From Paenibacillus woosongensis (GTDB lineage Bacteria; Bacillota; Bacilli; Paenibacillales; Paenibacillaceae): DNA of 64,000 bases. Position 1 is the first letter of the stretch. Each line of letters opens with the position of its first letter. Of this stretch, positions 16,715 to 26,419 are shown piece by piece. Location: NCBI RefSeq assembly GCF_030122845.1, contig NZ_CP126084.1, positions 2,852,001 to 2,916,000 on the forward strand, given 5' to 3'. Below the pieces are notes generated by a model. It was not told where the DNA came from. It searched no databases and saw only the letters and a list, made by a program, of their open reading frames with translations. A program made the position numbers and the translations under genes.

Positions 16715-18151
16715 TCAGGCATCTCTTGCAACTCGTTCATAGATATCGATATATTGCTTGGCCGACACCGCCCAGCTGTAATCTCCAGTAAAGGCATTGT
16801 GAAGCAGCTGCTTCCAGTGATCCTGCTGATGATAAAATTCGATTGCCCGGCGCAATGTGTACAGCAAGTCGTGGGCATTGAAATTCGCAAACGTGAATCC
16901 GTTCCCTTCTCCGGTCGCCTCGTTGTAGGACTTCACCGTATCGTTCAACCCTCCGGTTTCACGGACGACCGGGATACTGCCATAACGCAGCGCAAGCAGC
17001 TGGCTAATTCCGCAGGGCTCGAATTTGGAGGGCATCAGGAACAGGTCGCTGCCCGCATATATTTTCCGGGACAATGCGTCACTAAACAGCAATTGCGCCG
17101 ACAGCTTTGCTGGGTGACGATGCGCCGCTTCTCTGAACCAATCCTCATACGCCCTGTCGCCTGTACCAAGAATGACGAATTGAACATCGTCAGAGGCCAG
17201 CCACTCGTCCAAAATGCGGATGACCAGATCAAGCCCTTTCGGCTCAACAAGCCGCGTAACCATCGCTACGAGAGGCGTCCTGGCGGATACAGGCAGACCC
17301 AATTCTTCCTGCAAAGCCTCCTTATTCTCCTGCTTCTTCTTTGCGCTTGACTTGTACCGGACGGCCAGTACCTCGTCTGTCGCCGGATTGTACAGCTTCG
17401 TATCCACGCCGTTGACAATTCCCGACAATCGGTCCCCGAGAGAACGGAGCAGTCCGTCCAGTCCGTAACCGTAATACGGTGTCTTGATCTCCTCCGCGTA
17501 AGTCGGGCTTACTGTTGTAACATGATCTGAAAACACCAAGCCTGCTTTCATAAAACTTACAGCACCGTTATATTCGACGCCCTCCGGCGTATAATAAGTG
17601 TGCGGCAAGCTCAGCAGGTCACCAAGCACCTCGTCAGGAAATAGCCCTTGATACAGCAAATTGTGAATGGTGAATACGGTACGAATGCCAGCGTAATTAG
17701 GGTGATGGCGGAAGTGTTCCTTTAGTAAAAGGGGAATCATCGCGGTGTGCCAATCATGACAGTGCAGTACGTCTGGCCAGAAATCGATCGCAGGCAGAAT
17801 CTCCAGCACAGCCCGGTTCAAAAATGCAAATCTCTCCCCGTCGTCCCAGTAGCCGTACACCCCTTCCCTGCCAAAGTAATATTCGTTATCGATAAAATAT
17901 ACCGGGATTTCCTCCCAAGCCAAATACTCGATGCCACCGTACTGCCGGCGCCAGCCGACGGGAACTTCAACCGCCCCCCAGTGTTCAAGGAGGTCACTGT
18001 AAGCAGCGGACATATCCCGGTACTTCGGCAGCACGATCCGGACATCGTGTCCGGCCTCGTGCAGCGCTTTAGGCAATGCTCCAATGACGTCGGCCAGGCC
18101 ACCCGTCTTGATGAACGGCGCAACTTCCGCCGCGGCGAACAGAATTTTCAT
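16715..18151 (-). CDS. glgA: Glycogen synthase (GT5)
   Basis: Transfers glucose from ADP-glucose to growing glycogen. The 478-residue protein has the N-terminal ADP-glucose-binding KTGGLADV (about residues 15-22), VNGVDTKLYNP in the middle and the C-terminal FEPCGISQ active-site motif. I start at ATG 18151: it overlaps the glgB stop codon by four bases (ATGA) and has AGGAGG eleven bases upstream. Extra in-frame codons upstream lie inside glgB. It is co-transcribed with glgB, and glgC reads away on the other strand. Confidence 0.93.
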   Translation of the reverse strand: MKILFAAAEVAPFIKTGGLADVIGALPKALHEAGHDVRIVLPKYRDMSAAYSDLLEHWGAVEVPVGWRRQYGGIEYLAWEEIPVYFIDNEYYFGREGVYGYWDDGERFAFLNRAVLEILPAIDFWPDVLHCHDWHTAMIPLLLKEHFRHHPNYAGIRTVFTIHNLLYQGLFPDEVLGDLLSLPHTYYTPEGVEYNGAVSFMKAGLVFSDHVTTVSPTYAEEIKTPYYGYGLDGLLRSLGDRLSGIVNGVDTKLYNPATDEVLAVRYKSSAKKKQENKEALQEELGLPVSARTPLVAMVTRLVEPKGLDLVIRILDEWLASDDVQFVILGTGDRAYEDWFREAAHRHPAKLSAQLLFSDALSRKIYAGSDLFLMPSKFEPCGISQLLALRYGSIPVVRETGGLNDTVKSYNEATGEGNGFTFANFNAHDLLYTLRRAIEFYHQQDHWKQLLHNAFTGDYSWAVSAKQYIDIYERVARDA

Positions 18152-20142
18152 TTCTTCTTCGTCCTCCTCTTCGCTGAAGCAGTTTGTCGCTTCAACGTCT
18201 TCTTCCAAATCGTCATACTTAGGGGAGCTATATCCATGACTACGCTATGGGACTGCTCTTGCCAAGGTATTTTAACAGAGGCCAGGTTAGTTCTTATCAT
18301 TGTCCCGTTACCGCCGAAGGCCGGATCGTCACTGTTGAATATCAGCGTATATTCTCCTGGTTTAGGCACGCCTACACGGTAGTCCGTTCGCGGGACTGCC
18401 TGAAAATTAATGATCACAAGCAGCGTGTCTCCCGCTTTCTTGCCCTTGCGCAAGTAGCAAATCACACTTTGAGCGGCATCATGCGGGTTAATCCACTGGT
18501 AACCGTCGAAGGAATGATCCAGTTCCCACAGCGCCCGCTCCTGCAAATACAGCTTGTTCAAAGCAGCCGTGTATTCCAGCATGCAACGATGCGAATCATA
18601 ATCCAGAAGGAACCAGTCCAGCTGGTCCTGATCCTTCCATTCAATGTATTGCCCAAACTCACCGCCCATGAATTGCAGCTTCTTCCCGGGAGAAGTAAGC
18701 TGATACCCGCGCAGCAGCCGCAGCCCGGCAAACTTCTCTTCGTAGCTGCCCGGATTTTTATCCAGCAAAGATTTTTTTCCATGAACCACTTCATCATGTG
18801 ATAAAGGCAAAATGAAATTTTCCGAATAAGCGTAACAGATCGGAAAGGTCAGTAAATTGTGATAGCTAGGCCGCTGCTGAAAATGTTTCTCGACATATTC
18901 GAGCGTATCGTTCATCCAGCCCATATTCCACTTGTAGTTGAATCCGAGCCCGCCATCCTCGATCGGCGCAGTCACAAGCGGCCATGCACTGGATTCCTCT
19001 GCCATCATTAGTGCGTGAGGATAATATTGGAATACAGTACGGTTGAGCTGCCGCAGAAAGGATATCGCCTCGACATTCTCAATGCCGCCCTGATCATTCA
19101 GCCGGTACTGACCAGCCTGCTTCTCAAAATCGAGACGAATCATGCTGGTGACCGCATCGACGCGAAGACCGTCAAAGTGGTAAACATCCATCCAATACAA
19201 AGCATTGGAAATGAGGAAGGAACGTACTTCCGGCTTCGAGAAATCAAAGCTGAGCGTTCCCCAGCCCGGCTTCTCAGCCATTAGCGGATCACCGTATTCG
19301 TACAGCGGTGTCCCGTCGAACATACGCAGCCCGTGAGCATCCTTTGTGAAATGTCCTGGCACCCAATCCAGCAGTACCCCGATGTCCGCCTGATGGCAGC
19401 GATCAACGAAATACATGAGATCCTCAGGCTCGCCATATCTGCTCGTAGGCGCAAAATAACCGGTAGCCTGGTAACCCCAGGACAAATCGTAAGGATGCTC
19501 GGCGAGCGGCATAATTTCAATATGGGTGTAGCCCATATCTACGACATAAGGAATTAACTCGTCAGCCATCTCCCGATAAGTGAAAAAATCGCCGCCGGGT
19601 TTTTGCCTCCACGTGCCGAAATGCACCTCATAAATGTTTAGAGGTCTCTGAAACGGCACTCTGTTCTTGCTTCTCCACTTTCCGTCATTCCATTTGTAGC
19701 CTGACAATGATCGCACAATGGATGCCGTCGCCGGTCTGACCTCCGCATGAAAGGCATATGGATCAGCTTTTAGGAAAGTATCGCCGTCTGGTCCTGTTAT
19801 TTCATACTTGTAAAAAGTTCCTTCTTCAACACCGGGGAAAAAGCGAGTCCAAATTCCCGAATCGGGTATCTTATATAATAAATCGTTCTGCCCACTCCAC
19901 TCATTCCAGTCCGACGCAAGGCCAACACGAATCGCATGGGGTGCCCACACGGTAAATCTGACACCTGTACGGCCGTCCTCAACCGCCCGATGCGCACCGA
20001 ACGTGAAATAACTGCGATACAGCGTACCTTCATGAAATAAGTAAATATCGCTTGCTGAAATGGCTTGCTTGGACGATCGCTCTGACAATAACAAGGAATG
20101 ATCACCTGCTTTTCTAAATGTTCCAACAACTAATTTACCCAT
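18148..20142 (-). CDS. glgB: 1,4-alpha-glucan branching enzyme
   Basis: Makes the alpha-1,6 branches of glycogen. The 664-residue protein has a CBM48 domain near residues 60-160, then a GH13 barrel with the nucleophile Asp in DGLRVDAV, the acid Glu in MMAEESSAW and the third Asp in LSHDEVVHGK. A C-terminal beta domain and a Lys/Arg-rich tail follow. It is the first gene of the glgBA pair and overlaps glgA by four bases. The 142 bases to the divergent glgC must hold both promoters; I could not assign clear boxes there. Confidence 0.93.
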   Translation of the reverse strand: MGKLVVGTFRKAGDHSLLLSERSSKQAISASDIYLFHEGTLYRSYFTFGAHRAVEDGRTGVRFTVWAPHAIRVGLASDWNEWSGQNDLLYKIPDSGIWTRFFPGVEEGTFYKYEITGPDGDTFLKADPYAFHAEVRPATASIVRSLSGYKWNDGKWRSKNRVPFQRPLNIYEVHFGTWRQKPGGDFFTYREMADELIPYVVDMGYTHIEIMPLAEHPYDLSWGYQATGYFAPTSRYGEPEDLMYFVDRCHQADIGVLLDWVPGHFTKDAHGLRMFDGTPLYEYGDPLMAEKPGWGTLSFDFSKPEVRSFLISNALYWMDVYHFDGLRVDAVTSMIRLDFEKQAGQYRLNDQGGIENVEAISFLRQLNRTVFQYYPHALMMAEESSAWPLVTAPIEDGGLGFNYKWNMGWMNDTLEYVEKHFQQRPSYHNLLTFPICYAYSENFILPLSHDEVVHGKKSLLDKNPGSYEEKFAGLRLLRGYQLTSPGKKLQFMGGEFGQYIEWKDQDQLDWFLLDYDSHRCMLEYTAALNKLYLQERALWELDHSFDGYQWINPHDAAQSVICYLRKGKKAGDTLLVIINFQAVPRTDYRVGVPKPGEYTLIFNSDDPAFGGNGTMIRTNLASVKIPWQEQSHSVVMDIAPLSMTIWKKTLKRQTASAKRRTKKK

Positions 20143-20284
20143 TTATTTCCTGACTGAATAACGAATTTCTGGTTGAAAAAATAAAATGTAACTTTTCATC
20201 CACTTTATCTTCTGATCGTTTCAAGGGCTGCACATCTCGTTTATGTAAGTACTACATTGAAAATCCACAGGGAGGGAAAACGAC

Positions 20285-21511
20285 ATGAACAAAAAGGATT
20301 GCATTGCCATGCTGTTGGCCGGAGGGGAAGGCAGGAGATTATCTCCTCTCACGTCCAAACAGGCTAAACCGGCAGTGCCATTTGGCAGCAAATACCGTAT
20401 TATCGATTTTCCTCTCAGCAATTGCGTAAACTCAGGAATCGATACCATCGGTGTTCTGACACAATATGAAGCAGAATCACTCCACCAGCATATCGGAGAC
20501 GGCGAGGCATGGGGATTGCCCAGAACGGAGAATGGCGGTATCGCTTTGCTCCCTTCTTATGGCACGGACAATACCGGAAACAATGAATATGTAGGCACCG
20601 CCGATGCCATTTATAAAAACATCGAATACGTGGATCGCTATTCGCCCGATAACGTCCTTATTTTGTCTGGTGATCACATTTATCACATGGATTATCGCGA
20701 AATGCTGAATTCCCATATCAAGCAAGGAGCTTGGGCGACCATTTCCGTTATGCCGGTACCCTGGGAGGAAGCCCATCGTTTTGGCGTCATGTCTATCGAC
20801 AAACAGCAGCGGATTACAGAATTCGCCGAAAAGCCGGAGCAGCCTGCGAGCAATCTGGCCTCCATGGGTATTTACCTGTTCAAGTGGGATTTCCTGAAGC
20901 AGCATTTGATCGAAGATGCTAATGATCCGCACTCCAGCCATGATTTCGGCAAAGACGTCATCCCTAAAATGCTTGCCGGTTCCATGCCGCTGCATGCCTA
21001 TGAATTTAAAGGGTACTGGCGCGACGTCGGTACTGTCCAAAGTCTGTGGGACGCTCACATGGACCTGCTGAGCGGCAGCGACTGGACGTTTCCGAATGAG
21101 CAATGGCCGATGTATACGCGCGAAATGCGTACGAAGCTGGGTTCTGTCAAAACCCGCAGCGCCGAAATTAAAGCATCCATGGTTCACGATTGCTGCACCC
21201 TCGAAGGCTGTGCGGAACGTTCGGTCATTTTCGGCGGATCGATCATTGGCCGCCATACCAAGATCAAGGACAGCATCGTCATGCCGAACGTAGAAATCGG
21301 CCGCAATGTGCTCATTGAGCGAGCGATCATCGGCGAAGGTGCCGTTATCAAGGATGGAGCGGTCATCAAGGGAACCGCACACGAAATCATCGTGATCGGT
21401 CCTAACGAGACCGTGCTGGCAAAACCTGCCGTCCGTACCCAGCCTTCCCGCTTACTCAAGGAAGTATACGACAATACGGCTCGCTTGCGGGCAGAAGGAC
21501 TGTCATCCTAA
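20285..21511 (+). CDS. glgC: Glucose-1-phosphate adenylyltransferase
   Basis: Makes ADP-glucose, the donor for GlgA, from glucose-1-phosphate and ATP. The 408-residue protein starts with the nucleotidyltransferase signature [13 protein letters not shown], followed by KPAVPFG and the catalytic [13 protein letters not shown]-terminal left-handed beta-helix with hexapeptide repeats ([12 protein letters not shown] and similar) carries allosteric sites. GGGAGG precedes the ATG. It is transcribed divergently from glgBA. No glgD or glgP is in the window. Confidence 0.93.
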   Translation: MNKKDCIAMLLAGGEGRRLSPLTSKQAKPAVPFGSKYRIIDFPLSNCVNSGIDTIGVLTQYEAESLHQHIGDGEAWGLPRTENGGIALLPSYGTDNTGNNEYVGTADAIYKNIEYVDRYSPDNVLILSGDHIYHMDYREMLNSHIKQGAWATISVMPVPWEEAHRFGVMSIDKQQRITEFAEKPEQPASNLASMGIYLFKWDFLKQHLIEDANDPHSSHDFGKDVIPKMLAGSMPLHAYEFKGYWRDVGTVQSLWDAHMDLLSGSDWTFPNEQWPMYTREMRTKLGSVKTRSAEIKASMVHDCCTLEGCAERSVIFGGSIIGRHTKIKDSIVMPNVEIGRNVLIERAIIGEGAVIKDGAVIKGTAHEIIVIGPNETVLAKPAVRTQPSRLLKEVYDNTARLRAEGLSS

Positions 21512-21548
21512 GAAGCTTTGTCCAACTCCATATTCTATGTATATAACA

Positions 21549-21575
21549 AAGAGCGGATCCTCATGATCCGCTCTT
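21549..21575. terminator. Bidirectional terminator between glgC and the GNAT gene
   Basis: Perfect 11-bp stem AAGAGCGGATC with its complement around a five-base loop, between convergent genes. Confidence 0.88.
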
Positions 21576-21580
21576 CAACA

Positions 21581-22114
21581 TTACCGCAAATTTAAATTCA
21601 TTTCATACAGATTATAACCCCTGCCCTGCTTCTTTCCCGTGCCTTTATGAACGAATCCCATGCCGGCGTACATGCGGTTGAGCTTTGCATTGCCGTCCCA
21701 GCAGTCCAAGCGTAATGCTCTTCTGCCGAGCTCCTTCGTTCGCTTGGCGGCCCATGCAATCATCGCTCCCCCCAACTGCTTACCTCGCCAGGAAGAGCGG
21801 ACCGTTAATCGGTGCAGATAGCTGCAGCCTTCTTCATTCAGCGTCCCCCAATACTCGGGATCGCTGCTCTGCAGTGTAAACATCCCGACTGCCTGATCCT
21901 CACGTATAAGCAGGTAAACTTCCCGTTCGGCAAAATACCGATCGATCTCCGCTGCCGTAAATTGTTGCGGATTCCATTGCTGCACGCCAAGGGTTGCCAT
22001 CCACTCCGCCGCTTCGATCAGCATCTCGCGGACGGTATCCTTGTCCTGTGCAGCGGCAAGCGCAATCGCAAATGATCCGTGCGGTGTAGTGATCTCTTCC
22101 CATAAATTATGCAT
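21581..22114 (-). CDS. GNAT family N-acetyltransferase
   Basis: A 177-residue acetyltransferase. The acetyl-CoA-binding region is clear: LTVRSSWRGKQLGGAMI (about residues 109-125, matching the Q/RxxGxG/A signature) and the C-terminal LDCWDGNAKLNRMYAGMGF. Substrate unknown. The frame overlaps the end of the histidine kinase gene by eight bases, so it is the last gene of the ABC-lipoprotein-regulator-kinase operon. The shared operon suggests a function linked to the same signal, which is an inference. Confidence 0.8.
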   Translation of the reverse strand: MHNLWEEITTPHGSFAIALAAAQDKDTVREMLIEAAEWMATLGVQQWNPQQFTAAEIDRYFAEREVYLLIREDQAVGMFTLQSSDPEYWGTLNEEGCSYLHRLTVRSSWRGKQLGGAMIAWAAKRTKELGRRALRLDCWDGNAKLNRMYAGMGFVHKGTGKKQGRGYNLYEMNLNLR

Positions 22115-23612
22115 CCTCGTTCATCCCATCTTGACCCATTTGTTCGTTCCCAGTTAACAGACCCGAAGTTTCCGCCGTTTCCGCGCCTTCCGCTCCAGAG
22201 CCTGCTTCCCCTACCATTTCCAGCAGAGGCAGCGTAACAGATACGGTGGTCCCTGCACCGAGCTCGCTATGGATTTGCATTTCACCCTTATGCAGTTCGA
22301 CAATCTGCTTGCTGATGGCCAGCCCGAGCCCCGTGCCGCCCCGGTTATGATTCACTTGGAAGAAGCGGTCGCTCACTTTGCCTAAATGCTCTTCGCTAAT
22401 CCCGATTCCGCTGTCGATTACTTGCACGAGAGCCGTACTGCTATCTTTTAAAGTGATGACGAGATGAATCCAGCTGTTTTCATTTGAAAATTTAACCGCA
22501 TTATCCACCAGATTCAAAAATACCTGCTTCAGACGGTTGCCATCTCCAACGACAATCACAGGACGCTCCGCGCGATCATCTAGCTTCAGCTGGATCTGCT
22601 TCTGCTCGGCCTTAGCCCATACGTTAAGCATCGTCTCCTGCAGCAGCTCCTTCAGGTTCACCTTACCGATGACAAGCTTCATCTCATTTTGCTGGAGCTT
22701 GGAGAAGTCAAGCATTTCCTCGACAAGGCCGATCAGCCGTTCCGTCTCTTTGGAAATAATCTGCATGCCGATCTTCGTTTCTTCCGGGTCGAAGCCGCCG
22801 GAGGTTAATGTTTCACTCCAGCCTTTGATGCCAGTTAGCGGCGTTCGCAGCTCATGGGAAATCGACGAGATGAAGTCATCCTTGATCTGGTTGCTGCGGA
22901 CAATTTCCTCGGCCATATAGTTCAAGGTTGCCGCCAGCTCTCCGAGCTCGTATTTATAATTTCCTTTAATCCGCGCATCGAATTTTCCTTTAGCCATCTG
23001 CGCGGAAACAGCCCTGATGTTATTAATCGGTTTGACGATCGAGTTGGCGAGACCGATGCTGAACAGCGTCACCAGAGCCAGTACAGCTGAGCCTACGCCC
23101 ACGGAAAGCAGCGTCATGTTCATCAGCTTGGCATTAACGTCCTCCAGGGAGGTAACATACCTGACAATATAGCGGTTCTCGCCACGGACTTGCAGAGGGG
23201 TTGATACGGCCATAACCCATTCTCCGGTGGCCTGCCGCCCTACCCATTTGCCGACGCCTCCGGCGACGGCCTGCGGCACGTCGCTCGTCTGAATGGGCTT
23301 GTCCGCCTGAAACTGCGTGCTGCTGGCCTTCACCTCGCCCTTCCGGTTTAAGACCATCAGCTCCGTATTATCCAGCTCGAACGTGCGGAGAATCTCCGTG
23401 AAATAGTCCGGATCCCTCTCCGCATAGAGCTTCACAAATCTTTGGAAATAATCCGTTGTCCTTGTAGCATGGTTGGACATATGGTTCTCGATCGTTTGGT
23501 AGTAATATGTCCGCAAGGCGAAGGCAAATATGACTTCAACCATAAACAGGGTTACAAATACTACGATGAAATAATGCAGGACGATTTGGCGCCCGATCCC
23601 TTTTTTGATCAT
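22107..23612 (-). CDS. Sensor histidine kinase with HAMP domain
   Basis: A membrane kinase of about 501 residues. Two spans (about 10-28 and 165-190) flank an extracytoplasmic sensor domain of about 130 residues. HAMP follows, then HisKA with the phospho-acceptor in SHELRTPL, and the ATPase lid with N box NLVDNAVKF, G1 DSGIGI and G2 GGTGLGL. The tail after the catalytic domain is Gly/Glu-rich and unusual. I start at ATG 23612, which overlaps the response-regulator stop (ATGA). The cognate regulator is encoded just upstream; the signal is unknown. Confidence 0.9.
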   Translation of the reverse strand: MIKKGIGRQIVLHYFIVVFVTLFMVEVIFAFALRTYYYQTIENHMSNHATRTTDYFQRFVKLYAERDPDYFTEILRTFELDNTELMVLNRKGEVKASSTQFQADKPIQTSDVPQAVAGGVGKWVGRQATGEWVMAVSTPLQVRGENRYIVRYVTSLEDVNAKLMNMTLLSVGVGSAVLALVTLFSIGLANSIVKPINNIRAVSAQMAKGKFDARIKGNYKYELGELAATLNYMAEEIVRSNQIKDDFISSISHELRTPLTGIKGWSETLTSGGFDPEETKIGMQIISKETERLIGLVEEMLDFSKLQQNEMKLVIGKVNLKELLQETMLNVWAKAEQKQIQLKLDDRAERPVIVVGDGNRLKQVFLNLVDNAVKFSNENSWIHLVITLKDSSTALVQVIDSGIGISEEHLGKVSDRFFQVNHNRGGTGLGLAISKQIVELHKGEMQIHSELGAGTTVSVTLPLLEMVGEAGSGAEGAETAETSGLLTGNEQMGQDGMNEDA

Positions 23613-24307
23613 TGCCCCTCGCCCTTCCACTTATAACCGTGCCCCCATACGGTTTGCAGGAAGGCCGGTTCGGAAGGGTTGTTTTCGATTTTTTGACGCA
23701 GTCTGCGAATATTTACGTCAACAATTTTGGGGTCGCCCATATATTCCTTGCCCCAGACATGATCCAACAGCAGATCGCGGCTCAGCGGCGTGTTCTCCTT
23801 CTCCAGAAAATACTGAATAAGTGAAAACTCAGTTGGGGTAAGCTCGATAAGCTGTCCGTTTTTCTTGAATTGCTTGCTGATCAAATCGAGTGTGAACGGC
23901 CCAGAGGTAAAGGATACCTTCGCGCTGCTCTCCCTGTACACATTCACCCGTCTTAGTAAGGACTGGATACGGGCAATGAGTTCAGTCGGACTAAACGGCT
24001 TGCTGATGTGGTCGTCCGCTCCGACGGAGAGAGCATATACCTTATCCTGCTCCTGCACCTTGGCCGTTAGAAAAATGATGCCGATCCGTTCATTCGATTC
24101 CCGGATTTTGCGGCATACCTCGAAACCGTCGATTCCCGGCACCATAACGTCCAGCAAAGCGATATCGATGTCCGGGATACTGTTATACCGGTCCAATGCC
24201 TCATTGCCGTCCGCCGCCTCGATTACTTCAAAGCCATTGCGCTTCAGGTTGATCACGATAAAGCTGCGGATGGATTCTTCGTCTTCCAAGATTAACACTT
24301 TGCTCAA
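23609..24307 (-). CDS. OmpR-family response regulator
   Basis: A 232-residue DNA-binding response regulator. The receiver has the acidic pair EDEE, the phospho-acceptor Asp in LLDVMVPG and the conserved Lys in SKPFSP, followed by a winged-helix domain with DVNIRRLRQKI. The TTG at 24307 is the best start, with GGGAGG nine bases upstream; the longer ATG frame lacks this. It is followed by its kinase with a four-base overlap and preceded by the FG-GAP-like lipoprotein after 34 bases. Confidence 0.9.
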   Translation of the reverse strand: MSKVLILEDEESIRSFIVINLKRNGFEVIEAADGNEALDRYNSIPDIDIALLDVMVPGIDGFEVCRKIRESNERIGIIFLTAKVQEQDKVYALSVGADDHISKPFSPTELIARIQSLLRRVNVYRESSAKVSFTSGPFTLDLISKQFKKNGQLIELTPTEFSLIQYFLEKENTPLSRDLLLDHVWGKEYMGDPKIVDVNIRRLRQKIENNPSEPAFLQTVWGHGYKWKGEGQ

Positions 24308-24341
24308 CTTTGCCTTCCTCCCTTTTGATTGCATTAAGCGA

Positions 24342-25613
24342 TTATCGCTTAATTTCTTTCTCGCCTTTATTCACTCTTAAATCGGTATGGCTAAGGAAAC
24401 CGATCACTTTATCATTGTCGCGCGCGAGCAATTCCCAGTCTTCCTTGACCTGCTCCCACTCCGCTAAAGAGAAGAAGCGGATTTCCGCGAGCGTCGCATT
24501 CGTATCGATATCTATGAAATTGATAAGTTCATCCTTGATGGATTTAATATCGATCGTTACTTTGCCCCACCATTCCTTCGGAAGATTGAAATAGAACCGG
24601 CCTTCCAAATCCATATATTGCTGCATAACAAAAGTCAAACCATTGCTCGGATCCCATCGATAATACGAGAACAGCCAAGGAATATCGTCAAAGGCGATGT
24701 ATTCCCAGCCTCTCGGGGTTTCCAGCATGCCGATTTCCAGAATACCGTCATCATTGACATCACCGCTCATGATCTGGTAATCCTTCAACGTCGCACTCTG
24801 GTCAGGTATGAGATCTACAAGCTGGCCGTCTTCCATCACAATAATGATGGAATATCCGGAATGCTCGCCCGAAATGGCGTCAAGAATAATTCCGCGCTTA
24901 TCCGGCGTAATGTTGCCATGAACAACGTTGTAATAACCGCTTACCGCATCATCGAGCTGCAGCTTAGCCAACTCCTGAAACGATTGGTCATATTGATAAG
25001 TCGTTATCGTCGTATATTGATCCTTCCTGAGCGATACAACTGTAATATCAAGCTGGCCGTCATCATTCAGATCATCGATGATGAAATAGTTATATGGAAG
25101 CTCCAAAATCCGCTCCACCGAGCTTCCCGTATAGGAATAGACGATTAAGCCTTTCTGGGTTTGCTTCTCCCCGCTCGAGAACCCGGCAACGATATTGATC
25201 TCACCGTTCCCGGTCACTTCCTTGAGTTCAAAAGATTCAAGCACTTGGCCTTCTCCATCGAATCTGACCTTTGGTATCCACGTATTGTCCCGGTTTTCCA
25301 GAATCAGGCCATGAACCTTGACCTTCTCCATCGGGGTCTCGTAGAAGACCACCGCTTCCATGATGCCGTCCTTGTTGAGGTCGACCACCCGGATTGAGCT
25401 AATGTCCGCCGCGTCGCGAGGCCGAATCACCGCACCTTTGAGTTCGGCGTTGATGACGCTTCTCAGCGTCTCCTTATCAGAGCTTAGCTCAGGCGTCTTC
25501 ATCAGCAGCTTCGGATCCATCATAAAGTTGCATCCGCTAAGCACAAGCAGCAGCAATGCGCTTCCCAGAAGGGGAAGCCATCTGGTTAAATTCAATCGTA
25601 TCACTCTCTTCAT
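24342..25613 (-). CDS. Lipoprotein with FG-GAP-like calcium loops
   Basis: A lipoprotein of about 423 residues with signal peptide and lipobox LSGC (about residue 27). Three loops of the form D-x-N-x-D-G-x-x-E/D (DLNKDGIMEA, DLNDDGQLDI, DVNDDGILEI) recur at intervals, as in FG-GAP/VCBS repeats that bind calcium in a beta-propeller. It probably sits outside the membrane and may bind a ligand or partner. I start at ATG 25613, which overlaps the ATPase stop codon (ATGA). Its place between an ABC ATPase and a two-component system suggests a signal-sensing or transport-linked role, which is an inference. Confidence 0.75.
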   Translation of the reverse strand: MKRVIRLNLTRWLPLLGSALLLLVLSGCNFMMDPKLLMKTPELSSDKETLRSVINAELKGAVIRPRDAADISSIRVVDLNKDGIMEAVVFYETPMEKVKVHGLILENRDNTWIPKVRFDGEGQVLESFELKEVTGNGEINIVAGFSSGEKQTQKGLIVYSYTGSSVERILELPYNYFIIDDLNDDGQLDITVVSLRKDQYTTITTYQYDQSFQELAKLQLDDAVSGYYNVVHGNITPDKRGIILDAISGEHSGYSIIIVMEDGQLVDLIPDQSATLKDYQIMSGDVNDDGILEIGMLETPRGWEYIAFDDIPWLFSYYRWDPSNGLTFVMQQYMDLEGRFYFNLPKEWWGKVTIDIKSIKDELINFIDIDTNATLAEIRFFSLAEWEQVKEDWELLARDNDKVIGFLSHTDLRVNKGEKEIKR

Positions 25614-26344
25614 GCTAAGTCGATTTGCCGCTTCTCTTCGCCGGTTAGACGTCTTCCCTTCACATCTAGCTGGAGCTGCCCGTCGTAAATGCCCCAAATT
25701 CTCGTGCAGTACCGCTCCGCCAGCTCGATCGGCAGCGCCGCGATGACCGTCTTTCCCTGTTCGGTGCATAAACTTTTGAGCGTAGCCATGACTTTGTCCG
25801 CAGAGTGTGGATCCAGTCCGATGACCGGCTCATCCGCCGCAATAAAGCCCGCGCCGTGCACAAGCGCCCGGCAAATCGCCACGCGCTGCCGTTCACCGCC
25901 GCTTAAATTGCCCGCTTTGAGATGCGCTTTGTCCAGCAAGCCGAATTTCTCCAGCTCGTCCATCGCGCCCATATAATCGTCCGAGCGAACCATGCCTGTC
26001 AGACGCCTTAGCAGCGATGTCTGCCCGGCTTGGCCGATCAGCACGTTTTTCAGCGCGGTTTTCTCGGGGTTAAGTGTAGGATTCTGTTCCAAGTATGCGC
26101 ATTTGGAACGAAATTTTCCCGCTCCCTTGCCGCCGCCGCGAATGACTGATTTGCCATCCCAGGTATAGTCTCCATCATTCCAGCTTTCCCGTAGGGCGAG
26201 GCATTGCAGCAAAATGCTCTTGCCGCTTCCGCTGGGCCCGACGACTCCGATCATTTCTCCCGCTTCAAACTCGGCGCTAATCCCGTGCAGTACTTCTTTG
26301 GTATTGCCTTCTACCGATTTCTTGAGGTTGTTCACCTTAAACAT
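25610..26344 (-). CDS. Orphan ABC ATPase without switch histidine
   Basis: A 244-residue ABC ATPase closest in style to PhnC. Walker [10 protein letters not shown]-loop YLEQNPTLNP, signature LSGGERQR and Walker B FIAADEP with D-loop GLDP are all present. In the H-loop, where PhnC-type proteins carry Leu-His, this one has Leu-Pro (AALPIELAERY), so the switch histidine is lost. No permease gene is next to it; the next gene is a lipoprotein with an ATGA overlap. It may have a regulatory role or weak ATPase activity. Confidence 0.75.
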   Translation of the reverse strand: MFKVNNLKKSVEGNTKEVLHGISAEFEAGEMIGVVGPSGSGKSILLQCLALRESWNDGDYTWDGKSVIRGGGKGAGKFRSKCAYLEQNPTLNPEKTALKNVLIGQAGQTSLLRRLTGMVRSDDYMGAMDELEKFGLLDKAHLKAGNLSGGERQRVAICRALVHGAGFIAADEPVIGLDPHSADKVMATLKSLCTEQGKTVIAALPIELAERYCTRIWGIYDGQLQLDVKGRRLTGEEKRQIDLA

Positions 26345-26419
26345 GTCGATTCTCCTTTGGTCAATGCTTCTCTTCCTTTAGTTTATTGGAAATAGCTCTG
26401 AAAATCCATTACACCATGT

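Noticed and set aside
20477..21382. A 301-residue minus-strand frame inside glgC
   Set aside because: It is antisense to a full, conserved GlgC and has no recognisable domain or start site.
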